A stretch of 64,000 nt of DNA from Piscicola geometra (GCA_943735955.1 OX030958.1:6201126-6265125); one strand, 5' to 3'; counted from the first letter of the stretch, positions 29,270-40,235 are shown. Numbers and translations: made by a program. The notes: a model not told the origin generated them from the sequence alone.

Positions 29270-32189
29270 TAAGCAATGATGATGATGATAATGACGTAAG
29301 CAATGATGATGATAATGATGACAGGTTCAGTCCATTTGGTCGCTTCAAGCTGGAAAGGTCAGAAGACACCGAAGAAGATGCCCTCAACCTGTCCAGGTGA
29401 AGAGGCATCATCCTCCTCATCATCATCATCATCAACATCGCCATCATCATCAACATCGCCATCATCATTCTCATCATCATCACCATCGCATCCTGATCAT
29501 CGCATCATCATCATCACCATCATCATCATGACCATCGCCATCGTCATCATCACCATCGCCTCCTGATCATCGCATCACTGACTCCACAGTGCTATGTGGT
29601 TTGCCTGGGGAGTGCTCTTGAACAGCGGTATAGGCGAAGGTCATGATTTTGGACGAGATTAAAATATATTTATAAAAATAAATCTCAAAAATTTAATATA
29701 AAACTATTTTTTAAAGCTGATTTACCATTAAAACAAATAATTAAAAAATTCTTAAGAAAAATAACTTTTTTTACCAGATATACCCTGAAATAAAATAAAG
29801 CAAAACGAATTTACCTTGAATAAAATTAAATAAAACGAATATACCCTAGAAAAAAGTTAACAAAACAAAAGCATTCGGAAGTAAAACTAAATAAACCTCC
29901 TTCATCACAGGCACACCCCGTAGTTTCAGCGCCAGGGTGTGTGGGCTGGTGTGGGCTGGTTTTGCGATGATCATCGTGGCTTCGTACACGGCAAACTTGG
30001 CTGCTTTCCTGGTCAGGGCGAGGCCTTCATCTGTCGAGGATGGAGCTGATGTGGAGGTTGGTGAGGGGGAGAGAAGGGAGTGAAAGGTTGGTGTGGTGAG
30101 AGTGAGAAGGTGAGAGATAAGTGCGGCGGGAGAAGTGAGTGGAGAAGTATTTTTTAAAGAAAAAACTTTGAATGAAGTTTTGGTGTGAATAAAATTTTTG
30201 AGAAAAAAAACTTTCAAAATGTGTGATTTTCCAAGCAATCACTAGCAATATCAACAACATCAACGACAACGAAACCACCAACAACAACAACAGCACCATC
30301 GCCACCAAAAAAAACTACCACCACCAAACCTACCAACAACACCACCAATAACGACAAAAAAACCACCACCACGAACAACAGCAACAACATAAACACTCAA
30401 TGGCACTCGAAACAACTCCACTCCAACTCCACTCCAACTCCACTCCAACTCCACTCCAACTCCACTCCAACTCCACTCCAACTCCACTCCAACTCCACTC
30501 CAACTCCACTCCAACTCCACTCCAACTCCACTCCACTCCAACTCCATTCCAACTCCACAGCAGTGGCTCAGAGAGGCAGGCACACTGAAGGACAGTCACG
30601 TCTTGCACTACTTCAAGTGCCGACCACATCTCAGGGAAGCCTACCAGGTAGTTATGATTAAGACTTTATCGAACTATTTAACTTATTTATTTCATTATTG
30701 AAAAATTTATTATTAATTAAGGCTTTATCGAATTATTTAATTGATTCATTTAATTAGTAAAATTAATTTATTGATTTGTAAAGGAGTTATGTTTAATATT
30801 TAATGAGTTTCAATCGGGATATTCTTCTTTCCTTCATGATAGTCGATGCTGCAAAAGCAGTACAAGAACCTCTCTGAAGCAGTGCAGGCCGTGGCAGATG
30901 GGTGATTAAGGAGTCGTAATTGAAGAAGAATTCAAACAATAAAATTAAATACAACGATTCATCATGATCAATAATAATTTATTTTATCAGTATTAAATAT
31001 AATTTATTATTTCTATAGTGAGTTGGAAACATTGGTGTGGGAATGGTTGGCGGTGGAACCACACGTTGGATGTGGTTTGAGGATGCTTCAAGAAGCTGTG
31101 GCTAAGGTGCGATCGTCGTGGTGGTCGTGAATTTATTAAAAGTGATAGTAGTAATAACCTTATTTAACAAATCGAAGTTAAATTATTATTTATATTGAAA
31201 AAAAAGATATAAAAACTTAATTTGAATTAACTAAAGTGAAATATAGATTTTGAAAATTTTGAAAGGTGGGTCACTGCATAGCTGTGGCGAAGGACAGTGC
31301 TTGGGCAAGTGCTGTGTCGTCTGCCATCGAAGATCTGCGTCATAGTAAACGCGGGAAAAATAATTCTTTTCCGTTTTGGAAATAGATATTTTTCTTAATT
31401 ATAAAAAATTAAACTAATATATCATTATTTGATTGTGTTTTCATTTAATAATTGTATCCTTGTTCTATTATCTAATCGTGTTTTCTTTATAAATAATTTT
31501 TATTGATAGACGGAGTGTTGGACGGTCTGGAAGGAAAGTGGGTGAGCGGTAGAGGAGGCTGTGATGAAGCGAGTACCTCCACCGCCACCCTTCAGCTCTA
31601 CAACATGGCTGGTGAGAGTCTATTTGAGTTAAATCACGCTTTTCCAGGTTTTAACTCAAAGAATAACCTTCATGAATGCAATAATGGAAGTGATAACAAC
31701 AATTATCATCATCTTCAAAAACAACAACCTAAAATAGTTTATAACTATGATTGATTTTGAAATAATTATAGAGGCTCATGAACGACCTTCATGCAGGGGT
31801 CTTCGTGATGGTGGGCTGGGGCATGGTGGCAGCGGTGTTGCTGATTTTCGTCGAGGTGGCCTACCACAAGCACCAGGAGGCGAAGATAAAGGAGATCAAG
31901 ACGGCCAAGAATGTAGCTGAGCGATGGATGACCAATGTGAAGGTGCAAGCCTCGCGTGCATGCTTGTGGAATTTATTGCAATGTGGAGATGATTTGAAGA
32001 TTTGAGGTTGGGTGCATGCATGCTCGTGGAAGGCATTTGAGCGTTTAGATGTGGAGATGAATATGAGAATTTGAGAGTTTATGTATTTTTGCTTAGAAAT
32101 AATGTTTCTATAAATTTAAATAAATATGAATTAATTTCTTATTTCAATCACAGGTACGGAATAATATGAAAGACAAAAGCACCGTCTAA
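25487..32189 (+). CDS. GRIN1: NMDA-type glutamate receptor subunit 1, divergent
   Basis: About 21 exons encode roughly 870 residues. Firm ones: 25487-25864, 26009-26146, 27573-27771, 27925-28028, 28342-28470, 28678-28747, 28935-28977, 29325-29396, 29591-29640, 29911-30056, 30561-30647, 30843-30901, 31019-31106, 31266-31344, 31510-31611, 31797-31942 and 32154-32189; those at 26256-27436 have softer edges. A signal peptide and short amino-terminal domain come first, then [10 protein letters not shown] (lobe S1), M1 ([14 protein letters not shown]), [10 protein letters not shown], the pore loop [17 protein letters not shown] with the Asn site, M3 with the gating motif SYTANLAAF, lobe S2, and M4 ([19 protein letters not shown]). 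The C-tail is very short. The pore is well conserved, but the glycine-binding positions of S1 are not. One intron uses a GC donor (28978). An insert in exon 4 is Asp/Gly-rich. Confidence 0.9.
28770..28932. repeat. ATCACC/CCACCA microsatellite at a GRIN1 acceptor
   Basis: ATCACCATCACCATTACCATC units run directly into the acceptor (CCACCACGCAG) of the GRIN1 exon at 28935. Confidence 0.85.
29156..29322. repeat. GATGAT trinucleotide array in GRIN1 intron
   Basis: About 35 uninterrupted GAT units are followed by GATAATGACGTAAGCAATG variants and end at the acceptor GATGATGACAG of the exon at 29325. Polyaspartate frames across it are intronic. ATC-type arrays follow in the next intron (29410-29575). 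Confidence 0.93.
30410..30560. repeat. CTCCAA 12-bp repeat at a GRIN1 acceptor
   Basis: CCAACTCCACTC units repeat about ten times and end in CCAACTCCACAG, the acceptor of the exon at 30561. Preceding it, ACAACAACAAC and ACCACCA tracts cover 30240-30390. Confidence 0.9.
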
Positions 32190-32524
32190 GTGCAAGCTGG
32201 ATGGGAGTTTGGAATAAAGAATTCAAATTTTCAAAAAAGTTTTTGTTTAATTTGAATATTCTAGTCAACTTATAGACTATATCTGCATACTGAACCACTA
32301 TTTCTCATAAAACACCATAATAATTGTTGCGATCATTGCATGTTTCGTTTATGTTATAGTATAACTTATACTGTATAACTTATACCATCACGAGTTATGA
32401 TTGGTTTAGGTTATAAACGGTAGTAGTAATGTGTGCAAATGAGATTATCGATTGACATAGACAAAACATTGGCGTTTAAATTGCGGTATAAAAATTTCAA
32501 ATAATAAATAAATAATAAATAATA

Positions 32525-32712
32525 TTGCGTTTTTGTAATGCGCCAAGGCACGCAACTGAGGCGCCACTCACACGACATACGTCGTGAAACACCGCATCAT
32601 ATACACTAGGCATATGATAGCTCACGGTTGGCTGAACAGGGATTCGAACCAGCGCCCTTTAAGTTGCAGGTCCAACGACTTAATTATCTAAGCCAACCTG
32701 CGCGCCAAACTG
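32525..32712 (-). mobile_element. tRNA-derived SINE, copy 2
   Basis: Same family as the copy near 12090. On the minus strand it carries TTGGCTTAGATAATTAAGTC and CTGGTTCGAATCCCTGTTC (B box), then TATCATATGCC, and ends near AGTTGCGTGCCTTGGCGC. The AAGGCACGCAACT word is shared with 59080-59100, linking this family to the TATAGCGCC segments. Confidence 0.72.
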
Positions 32713-32779
32713 AATATATTTTAGGGAGTAAGAATACCGCAGGTCTTTTGGCCTATAATGGGGAAATTAGAATGGAGAT

Positions 32780-33480
32780 TTCCATGGGCAGCGATCTTGG
32801 GGGGATTCTGGGGTCAGGACCCCCCACTTTTTTTAGTGGAAGAGTCCACCTTAGTAGGGACCCCCCCCACTTTTTTTAGTGGAAGAGTCCACCTTAGTAG
32901 GGACCCCCCCACTTTTTTTAGTGGAAGAGTCCACCTTAGTAGGGACCCCCCCCACTTTTTTTAGTGGAAGAGTCCACCTTAGTAGGGACCCCCCCCACTT
33001 TTTTTCATTTTTGTATTCAAAAATTTCTATTTGGATATGAGCATAATCGTCAACCATGACATAAAAGTAAATGTTTATACAGTAATACATTGTGAGTATG
33101 TGTAGTCATAGTGATAGCTGTATAAAAAAAATATTATTTTCTTACTTAAATACTCCTTCACCTAGTTTTTTTATCACTATGGCGTAGGCGGGAATCCTGA
33201 GAGGGTCTGGGGTCCACCTCTACAAGAACCCCCTCACTCTTTTAAATACACATTTCTCAACTATAATTTTAATACGAGCCTAATCGTCAACCATGGAATA
33301 AAAAAATGCTAATACATTGTGAGTATGTATGGGCAGCGATGCTAGAGGGGTCCTGGGGTCCATCTTAACATGGACCCCTCTCAGTTTTACAAATACAATA
33401 ATTTCTCAACTCCTATCTTAATACAAACATAATTGTCAACCATAGCATGAAAAAGAATTTTTATTCAGTAATATATTTTT
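32780..33480. mobile_element. GGGCAGCGATC-family repeats, nested and tandem
   Basis: It starts GGGCAGCGATCTTGGGGGG. Then a roughly 58-bp unit (CCCCCACTTTTTTTAGTGG, AAGAGTCCACCTTAGTAGGG) repeats four times in tandem between 32820 and 33000. Two further partial copies (with GGCGTAGGCGGGAATCC near 33183 and GGGCAGCGATGC near 33330) follow, each with the AATCGTCAACCATG word. No coding capacity is seen. Confidence 0.65.
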
Positions 33481-33734
33481 AAAATTTTCGCAAACAGACA
33501 TTAAGAATGATTTTCATAAAATATCGGTTCACTTTTTGCAAGCAGACAGATTTACATTTTTATAATAAATCATTTATGTTGTGTTACTTATTTTGCATGG
33601 GCGATATTCATAGGGGGATTCTGAGGTCCACTTTCAATTTTTTAGATGAACCAAGGTTAATGAATTTTAAAAGGCTTCGAACATTAACTAAAGTTGTGTT
33701 TAAATCAAACTAAAAGTTTCATATCGCATAACTA

Positions 33735-34262
33735 AAGTTGTGTTTAGATCAAACTACAAATTTCATATCGCTTAACTGCCAAAAAGAAATGCTGAGGTTT
33801 TTAGCTCATTCTATCGTCAGAAACACAGTGTTTTTCCACTGTTCTGTACAGTGTGCAAATCTTGTTGTCCAGCACACAGTTGCCGCAAATCCCTTTGTGA
33901 GCAATTCACTTCAGTTTGTCCAAGAGTTAGGTGCTTTTTACAATCGTTCAGGAAAGGTCAAGAAGCAGTTTAGTGATGCTTTAGTGCCTCTTATAATTGC
34001 CTTTCCGGATGAGTTACTGAATAAAATGTATAGTATAAAACTTCTTTGTCCTACAAGATGACTGACCAGAGTTTCTACTGTGTCTTCTGTGCTTGAACAT
34101 TATGAAGTAGTACTTGTTAGCTTGGAATCATTTGCTTCCATTGGTAATGCTGATGAAACAGCTGAAAGGCTTGAGGCCTTTTTCAGCAAGGCACTACAGC
34201 ACAGAGAAAAAAGACGATGTGGCAGAGGAAATGGAAGAGTAGTTTTTTTTATTTTTATCAAA
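33735..34262 (+). pseudogene. hAT/ZMYM1-like transposase fragment
   Basis: An open frame with FFHCSVQCANLVVQHTVAAN, VKKQFSDALVPLIIAFPDEL and LLCPTR is followed, after a stop and in the same frame, by VLEHYEVVLVSLESFASIG. These are typical of the DUF4371/hAT transposase family, whose CPTRW motif is broken here by a stop replacing Trp. The minus-strand frame at 39170-38847 is a homologous copy. N- and C-terminal parts are missing. Confidence 0.75.
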
Positions 34263-34634
34263 TAACAAAAATATTTGCTTTTTTTTCTTCATGAAAGTTC
34301 GTTTTAATAAAAACTTAAGTAATGGTCGTTACAATAATTTTATTATATTTTAAACATTTAAAATGTAAAAATTCTGTAACTAAAGTACAATATTTAATCA
34401 AAAGTAAATTTCGGTTAACAAGTTATTTTGTGTCCAATTCAACAGAAGTTACCGTTAAACATTAAAATTTCGATAGATGACCACAGTTTTATAAGATAAT
34501 TTATCGAAGCTGGCATACAACATAGGATAGAAAGTTGAGAGAAGGAGAGTGTCAGGCATAAATATGACTTAATCCATAAAAACTGAGAATCATTAATTTT
34601 GAATCTATTTTTGACTAATATATTTGAGTAATAA

Positions 34635-34945
34635 TTAGTGACCGACAGTATCAATAGCGGCAGAATAATCTGAACAAACGAGTACAGAGCAGTTTTTATT
34701 ATCAAAAGCATTTATGAAGTCATAAAGTTTTAAAATGGATGATTCAAAATTAGGACCTAAATGAAAAGCAGATTGTAATATAAGCGAGATAAAATATGAG
34801 AAATGTTGTGTCGACCTGTCTTCTTTTATGATACGCCTTAGGAATGCCTGAATTTGGTTTGTATTGCGCATCTTTGTTCGATAATAAACTCACGATTTCT
34901 TTGTTTTTAAAATTTCCGTTATATTCAAGTGGGATAATCATTTCA
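34635..34945 (-). pseudogene. LINE reverse transcriptase fragment
   Basis: Two overlapping minus-strand frames give SGIPKAYHKRRQVDTTF, FHLGPNFESSILKLYDFINA and VLVCSDYSAAIDTVGH. The last is a decayed form of the non-LTR reverse transcriptase motif DLSAAFDTVDH, with the catalytic Asp in place. Frameshifts and the short length show a dead fragment. Confidence 0.6.
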
Positions 34946-34971
34946 AAATTTCAAAGCGTTCTCTTAGGCAG

Positions 34972-35330
34972 CGGCGGCGATCTGCTGCAAATCTTAACTT
35001 AACCAGCAGGGACTATCCTGGGGGGTCCAGTTCCCCCTCCCCCCACTTAAATTTTTTTAAACTTCTGTTTCTATACGAATATTTAAGTAAGCAATGAAAA
35101 GTTTCATTTTAAACAGCTATAACTATAACCATGCATACTCATAATGTATTAATATGTAAAAATTATGTTTTATGCCATGCTTGACGATTATGCTCTCATC
35201 AAAACAAGAGTTTAAAATGTTTTTATTGGAAAAAGTGGAAGGTCTACATTGAAGCGGACCCCCTCACTACCAAAAAGTGGAGGGTGGGGGTCCGGACCCC
35301 AGGACCCTCCAGGATCGCCGCCCATGCTCT
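34972..35330. mobile_element. MITE with GGCGGCGATC terminal inverted repeats
   Basis: It begins GCGGCGGCGATCTGCTGC and ends CCAGGATCGCCGCCCATGC, with GGGGGGTCC and GGACCC sub-terminal mirror words. The interior holds the reversed CATGCTTGACGATTATGC word. It is about 350 bp and non-coding. Confidence 0.75.
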
Positions 35331-35648
35331 TAGGACTTGAATAAAATCAACAAAACTGCGGTAATGCTGATGTAGGCCATAAGAAAGCAGGTTTCTTTGC
35401 ACCAGTGTTTACAAGAGAACCTAATAAAACATCTCAGTTTAAAAATAAAATAAAAATTAACATTGAGTTGAGCTGTGTTACGACCACAGAAGAGGAATAA
35501 GCCCAATAGCAAAGTCAAAATACAAAGGTCAAAATTAGTTTCACCCCTTCATAAATGGATTTATTGTTCATATAAGTATCTTTTGCAGAATGTGTTCGAG
35601 CTACCAAAATAGCTGCACTGAATAGAAGCTCTGAATATTCCATGTTCC

Positions 35649-36638
35649 TCAATTATATAATGGCGCTGTTTGGTGGATTGAAGATGGCTGGTAGATGATT
35701 TGATTGGCAGATGAGTCGTTGATTGCAGGAGCTTGTGGGAATGCTATGGTGTAGGGGATGGGAAGGCCTATGACGATGGGCTGAGTTACTACCACCTTAG
35801 GAGCACAATACATCTTTATACTAGCCTCGAAAAATAAGCAAACTGAAATATTTTCACAATTCAGGATAGAAATGTTCGATAAAGGTGGAACCTCAAGAGA
35901 TCCACTCCATGTTGCCTCTTCCGTCGTGTATTCTTGACTACGAGTTATTGCGATCCTGTTAGGAATAGTATTTAAACTTCCACTTGCCTTATAAGTTTCA
36001 ACTTTCTTGATGAGAGCTTTTGCTGTTATAGCTTTTTGAGAATAGTTTTTAATATTTAATGAGAAGAAAACTGTCTCTTGGCATTGGAATCCGGTTTTAT
36101 TGAGGCTGAGTGATAACCGAACTATGCCAAGCTTTATACAGCAGCAACGTTTGACTTGTTTTTCCATTTCTGTAACTATTGGTTCTACGAGAAGAGGATG
36201 CAGAGTCGACGCAGGATTGGTTATGAGCACAGCTACAGACGATTTAAGATTAAAAAGAATAGTTCTTACGATTACAGCTTTCAATTCGTATGCAATGTTT
36301 CCAATTTGGCTTTTAAATGAAGATGGGACATTGCCGAAAGGCACTTCCATTCTGAATAAATATTCGTGGGTACCTCCATTTAAAGTTATTGGTTTGTTGT
36401 TATTTTTGTCATTGCTGACAGCAAAAACTGTGGTAGCCTTGAAGATCTGGCAAGTAGAAGAATAGGTTGTGCTATCATCCCCCGAGCCTTCTGTCCATCT
36501 GACCCTCGACTCACCGCTAAGTTCCAAGTAGAATGTTTTGAAACTAAGTTCATTTTTAACCTCTACACAGCATTTCCCTTCAATAACATCGCCACAAAAG
36601 TAACTCGGTTTAGGATTGTTCAGAAATATTTTTATCAT
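35649..36638 (-). CDS. Alpha-arrestin (arrestin domain-containing protein), intronless
   Basis: A complete single-exon frame of 329 codons. The N-terminal arrestin fold opens with IKIFLNNPKPSYFCGDVIEG, followed by LELSGESRVRWTEG and GGTHEYLFRMEVP, the usual strands of ARRDC proteins. The C-terminal arrestin domain (LGIVRLSLSLNKTGFQCQET, FSLNIKNYSQKAI) ends in IVIGLPIP, near a conserved ARRDC position. There is no PPxY motif in the tail (YQPSSIHQTAPLYN), so NEDD4-type ligase binding by that route is not indicated. It may be a retrocopy, since it lies alone in transposon-rich DNA. ARRDC proteins act as trafficking adaptors at membranes. Confidence 0.85.
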   Translation of the reverse strand: MIKIFLNNPKPSYFCGDVIEGKCCVEVKNELSFKTFYLELSGESRVRWTEGSGDDSTTYSSTCQIFKATTVFAVSNDKNNNKPITLNGGTHEYLFRMEVPFGNVPSSFKSQIGNIAYELKAVIVRTILFNLKSSVAVLITNPASTLHPLLVEPIVTEMEKQVKRCCCIKLGIVRLSLSLNKTGFQCQETVFFSLNIKNYSQKAITAKALIKKVETYKASGSLNTIPNRIAITRSQEYTTEEATWSGSLEVPPLSNISILNCENISVCLFFEASIKMYCAPKVVVTQPIVIGLPIPYTIAFPQAPAINDSSANQIIYQPSSIHQTAPLYN

Positions 36639-37008
36639 TGTCGTTTATAAAATTGAATATTTCAAATAATATATAGCCTTGCTAATTGAACTGATTAATT
36701 TTGTAAATAAATAGTTACGGAAATTTTCATGATTGATTTTCTTGTGATTTCCCATTTCTGAATAGATAAATACCAGGTGTAGGCTTTAGGCTGTATACAC
36801 TGTAGGCAGGTTACAGTGTAGCTCTATAACATAATATAGAGTTTATATTGTATACAATATTACTTAAGAGATATATATTTGTTACGAATCTATTTTAGGA
36901 ATCCGGTAAATTTAATTTGAATCAACATGCTGTCATTCTGATGATATTTTAACTTAAACCTTCTATTAAACCACCGCAGTCAACAACCCTCATCCTAACA
37001 CCCAGGGG
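36639..37008. other. Intergenic upstream of the alpha-arrestin gene
   Basis: AT-rich; it presumably holds the promoter of the arrestin gene. It contains a weakly repeated GTAGGCTTTAGGCTGTATAC / GTAGGCAGGTTACAGTGTAG word. Nothing else is supported. Confidence 0.5.
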
Positions 37009-37388
37009 CGGCGATCTGCTGCAAATCTTGGGGGGGTCCTAACCAGCATGGACGATCCTGGGGGGGTCCTGGACTCCAAACTCCTCCTTCCCCCACTTGA
37101 AAAAAACATTTTAAACTTCTTTTTTGATAAGAATATTTAAGTGAGCAAAGAATAGTTTGGTTTTAGACTACAACTACACATAGTCACAATGTATTACTAT
37201 ATAAACATCCTGTTTTATGCCATGGTTGACGATTATGCTCGTATCCAAACAAGAGTTTTAAAAAAAAATATTTAAAAAGTGAGGGGGTCCACATTAAGAC
37301 GGACCTCCTCACTACCAAAAATTGGGGGGGGGGGAGGAAGGGGAAGGGGTCCGCTCCCCAACACACCCCCAGGATCGCCACCCATGCT
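37009..37388. mobile_element. MITE with GGCGGCGATC terminal inverted repeats, copy 2
   Basis: The left end reads GGGGCGGCGATCTGCTGC and the right end CCCCCAGGATCGCCACCCAT. The interior is closely related to the copy at 34972-35330, including CCATGGTTGACGATTATGC. Confidence 0.75.
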
Positions 37389-38272
37389 AACACCCATCCC
37401 AACCTCAACAACCCCAAATATAAGAAATTTTTTTTAATATTATGGTGAAGCCATTTTATAAATAATTACCCAAATGTGAAAAACGTGATTTTTCAAGCAA
37501 ATATCTTCATGCACGTAAGTGGAAGTTCAATGGTGTGCGCAAAAAAAATTTTTTAAATAATAATTATATAGTTAAAATATCTAAAAGTTGTTGCCTCGTG
37601 TTTTAAAAAAACTGGAACTGATAGAAATACGTGATCCTTAAAACTTAAAGAATAAAATTTAATACCTTTGCTATATTTTTTTCGTTCAATCTTGAAATAA
37701 ATTTGACTTGGCTGTTGTTGTTTTTTCACTTTAACAGGGGCGGCGATTTGCGGAAAATCTTGGGGGGTCCTCCCCAGGGTTGGAATCAAAGAGCCGGTAT
37801 CGACCAATACAGTACAAGCGATACTATTTAGTATTGTTTGCTGTAGTGCAACTTTTTTTTTGTATCAACTACTAATATTTGTATCACCAAACATATAAAA
37901 AAATTTGATACTCAATAAAAATAATTTTCTATTGCCACCATGAACGATTTGAAGAAAAACAATAGCGATTTTAGTACTTTTTATTATTTGTCATCTATAT
38001 AAATTCAATTACAAATAGCCATCAACCCATCAAATAAATTTTATAGCATCTTGTTTTCCATTCATTTCAGAGTCAAATAGTTTTAAAAAATTACCAAAAG
38101 ATTCAAATTTGCCAAAGTTATAAACAAATATACATTGGGAAATTTTTTTTTCCCACAGTGTATATTTAGATAACATATAATCCCCTCTCTGCCTGTCCTC
38201 CTGCCCTCTCCCCACAGCTCGTTTACTCCAATTTCCAAAAAGGCCCCTTCGAATGTCTGACCGACAAGCGAA

Positions 38273-39175
38273 TTATTCTGCTAGTCTTTTCAATTCCAGA
38301 CTACACCAGTTAGCAACATTGTCTCCAGCTGCAAGTATTAACGCAAACCAGGAGAATCTCGATTGAACCTTTCTGTGAGTTGCATGAATGCAATGTCTAT
38401 GACAGCGTAATATGCTGCTCGATAATTTTCCTCTGATGATGTTGCTACATAAGCTGGGCCCAGCCCACAATAATTTTGTGGCGGCTTATGCACCCGAGGT
38501 TCAGCAATCAGCTCGAGATCATATGCCAAAACCCCACTTTTGACATATCTGAAAATAGCGTTAAACTGTTTATCTGATCATAGGCGATGCAGTTCTTGCA
38601 CAACTGAATCAGTCGCTGCAACCATTCCACTGACCTTGGCACTTGCTTATTGCAACGCCTTGTTTAACTGTTCCAAAAGTGAAAACACCAAAACAACTAC
38701 CTTGAGGGCCAGTGCAGTAGTGCCCTGTTTAAAAAAAGGCCTCAAGCCTTCACAGCTGTTTCATCAGCAGTACCAATGGAAGCAAATGATTCCAGGCTAA
38801 CAAGGATCACTTCATAATGTTCAAGCACAGAAGACACTCTGGTCAGCTATCTTGTAGGACAAAGAAGTTTTATACTATACTTTTTATTCAGTGGCTCATC
38901 AGGAAAGGCAATTCTAAGAGGCACTAAAGCATCACTAAACTGCTTCTTGACCTGTAAAAAAAACTCTTGGACAAACTGAACTAAATTGCTCACAAAGGGG
39001 TTTGCGGCAGTTGTGTGCTGGGCAATAAGATTTGCACAGTGTGCAGAACAGTTGAAAAACAATGCAAGCGAATGCTCACTGCTGATAATAGCCTGACAAC
39101 CATTATATCGGCCGTTCATGTTAGCAGAGCCGTCATAAGTGTGAGCTCTTAGTTTTTCTATAGGTAGCATAATTT
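38273..39175 (-). pseudogene. hAT/ZMYM1-like transposase, broken
   Basis: Reading on the minus strand from 39170 to 38273 gives, in order, RAHTYDGSANMNGRYNGCQ, the ANLIAQHTTAANPFV block, KKQFSDALVPLRIAFPDE, LLCPTR, EHYEV with the SLESFASIG block, then PQNYCGLGPAYVATSSEE and AAYYAVIDIAFMQLTERF. Frames shift and stops interrupt the middle. It is homologous to the fragment at 33735-34262. Confidence 0.7.
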
Positions 39176-39190
39176 AGAGATGTCAAAAGT

Positions 39191-39790
39191 GTGGTTTTGG
39201 CATATGATCTCGAACCGATTGCTGTACCTCGGGTGCGAAAGCCGCCACAAAAGTATTGTGGGCTGGGCACAGCTTATGTAGCAACAACACCAGAGGAACA
39301 TTATCGAGCAGCATATTACGCTGTCATTGACATTACAATCATGCAACTCACAGAAAGGTTTAATCGAGATTCTCCTGGTTTGCGTTCATACTTGCAGCTG
39401 AAGACAATGTTGCTAACTGGTGAAGTAAACCATGATATTTGCAAGCAGTATCGTGAGTTAAATGAAACTGGTCTTTGTTCACAGTTAGCTATGTTTAAAG
39501 ACTAGAATGAATACAGAAATTCAGCACAAACGCAAAAAATAATGCAAGCTATGATCACTGAAGCCAGACATCTGTTTCCTTAGGTTGAAAGATTGACCAG
39601 GTTGATGCTTGTGTGTCCAATAACGTCATGTACTGCAGAAAGATCTTTTAGTACTTTGCAGCGTCTTAAGACTTGGTTGCGTGCACCTATGACACAGCCT
39701 CGCTAGATTTCACTGGTCGTTTATCATGCACATCAAGATATACTTGACAGTCTGGATTTGAAAAGACTAGCAGAAGAATTTACTAGTTGG
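39191..39790 (+). pseudogene. hAT transposase C-terminal half, broken
   Basis: An open frame (AAYYAVIDITIMQLTERFNR, VNHDICKQYRELNETGLCSQ) is followed across stops by VERLTRLMLVCPITSCTAER, then SFSTLQRLKTWLRAP and LDLKRLAEEF. This is the hAT C-terminal dimerisation signature. It is the inverted counterpart of the minus-strand C-terminus at 38273-38530, and the more complete one. Confidence 0.7.
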
Positions 39791-40235
39791 TCAGTCATTC
39801 GAAGGGGTCTAAATATACACCGTGGCCCAAAAAAATCTCCCATTGTATATTTGTTTATAACTTTGGCAAATTTAAATCTATTTGTAAATTTTTTAAACTA
39901 TTGTACTCAGAAATGAATGGAAAACAAGATGTTATAAAATTTATTTGATGGGTTGATGGCTAGTTGTAATTGAATTTATATAGATGAAAAATAATAAAAG
40001 GTACTAAAATCGCTATTGGTTTTCTTCAAATCACTCATAGTGGCAATAGAAAAGTATTTTTATTGAGTATCAAACTTTTTAAAATGTTTGATGATACAAA
40101 TATTAATAGTTTTTACAAAAATAATTTGCACTACAGTAAACAATACTAAATAGTATTGCTTTTACTGTATTGGTTCTTTGATTCCAACCCTGGGGAGAAA
40201 CCCCCCAAGATTTTCCGCAGATCGCCACCCTTGGA

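Larger units (their letters stand above)
37736..40235. mobile_element. Foldback-type hAT transposon with long inverted arms
   Basis: The left end reads GGGGCGGCGATTTGCGGAAA and the right end is its near-exact inverse (TTTCCGCAGATCGCCACCC). Similarity continues far inward: the left arm 37736-38530 and right arm 39190-40235 are inverted copies, both covering the C-terminal transposase region (AAYYAVIDI, MQLTERFNRDSPG) and the outer non-coding part. The left arm lacks about 330 bp present on the right. Between the arms the minus strand carries the N-terminal transposase half (38847-39170: THTYDGSANMN-like, NCSAHCANLIAQHT, LLCPTR). The right arm keeps the hAT dimerisation region (CTAERSFSTLQRLKTWL, 39630-39690). 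Many stops make it inactive. Confidence 0.75.

Noticed and set aside
29158..29400. Polyaspartate frame joined to [16 protein letters not shown] sequence
   Set aside because: The acceptor at 29324 starts the true exon; the Asp run is the intronic GAT array.
32525..32712. A tRNA gene at the SINE copies
   Set aside because: Only box A and box B like words are present; acceptor and anticodon stems do not pair.
35330..35518. Short minus-strand frame ending in a hydrophobic segment
   Set aside because: It overlaps the end of a MITE and has no start context, no partner exon and no recognisable family.
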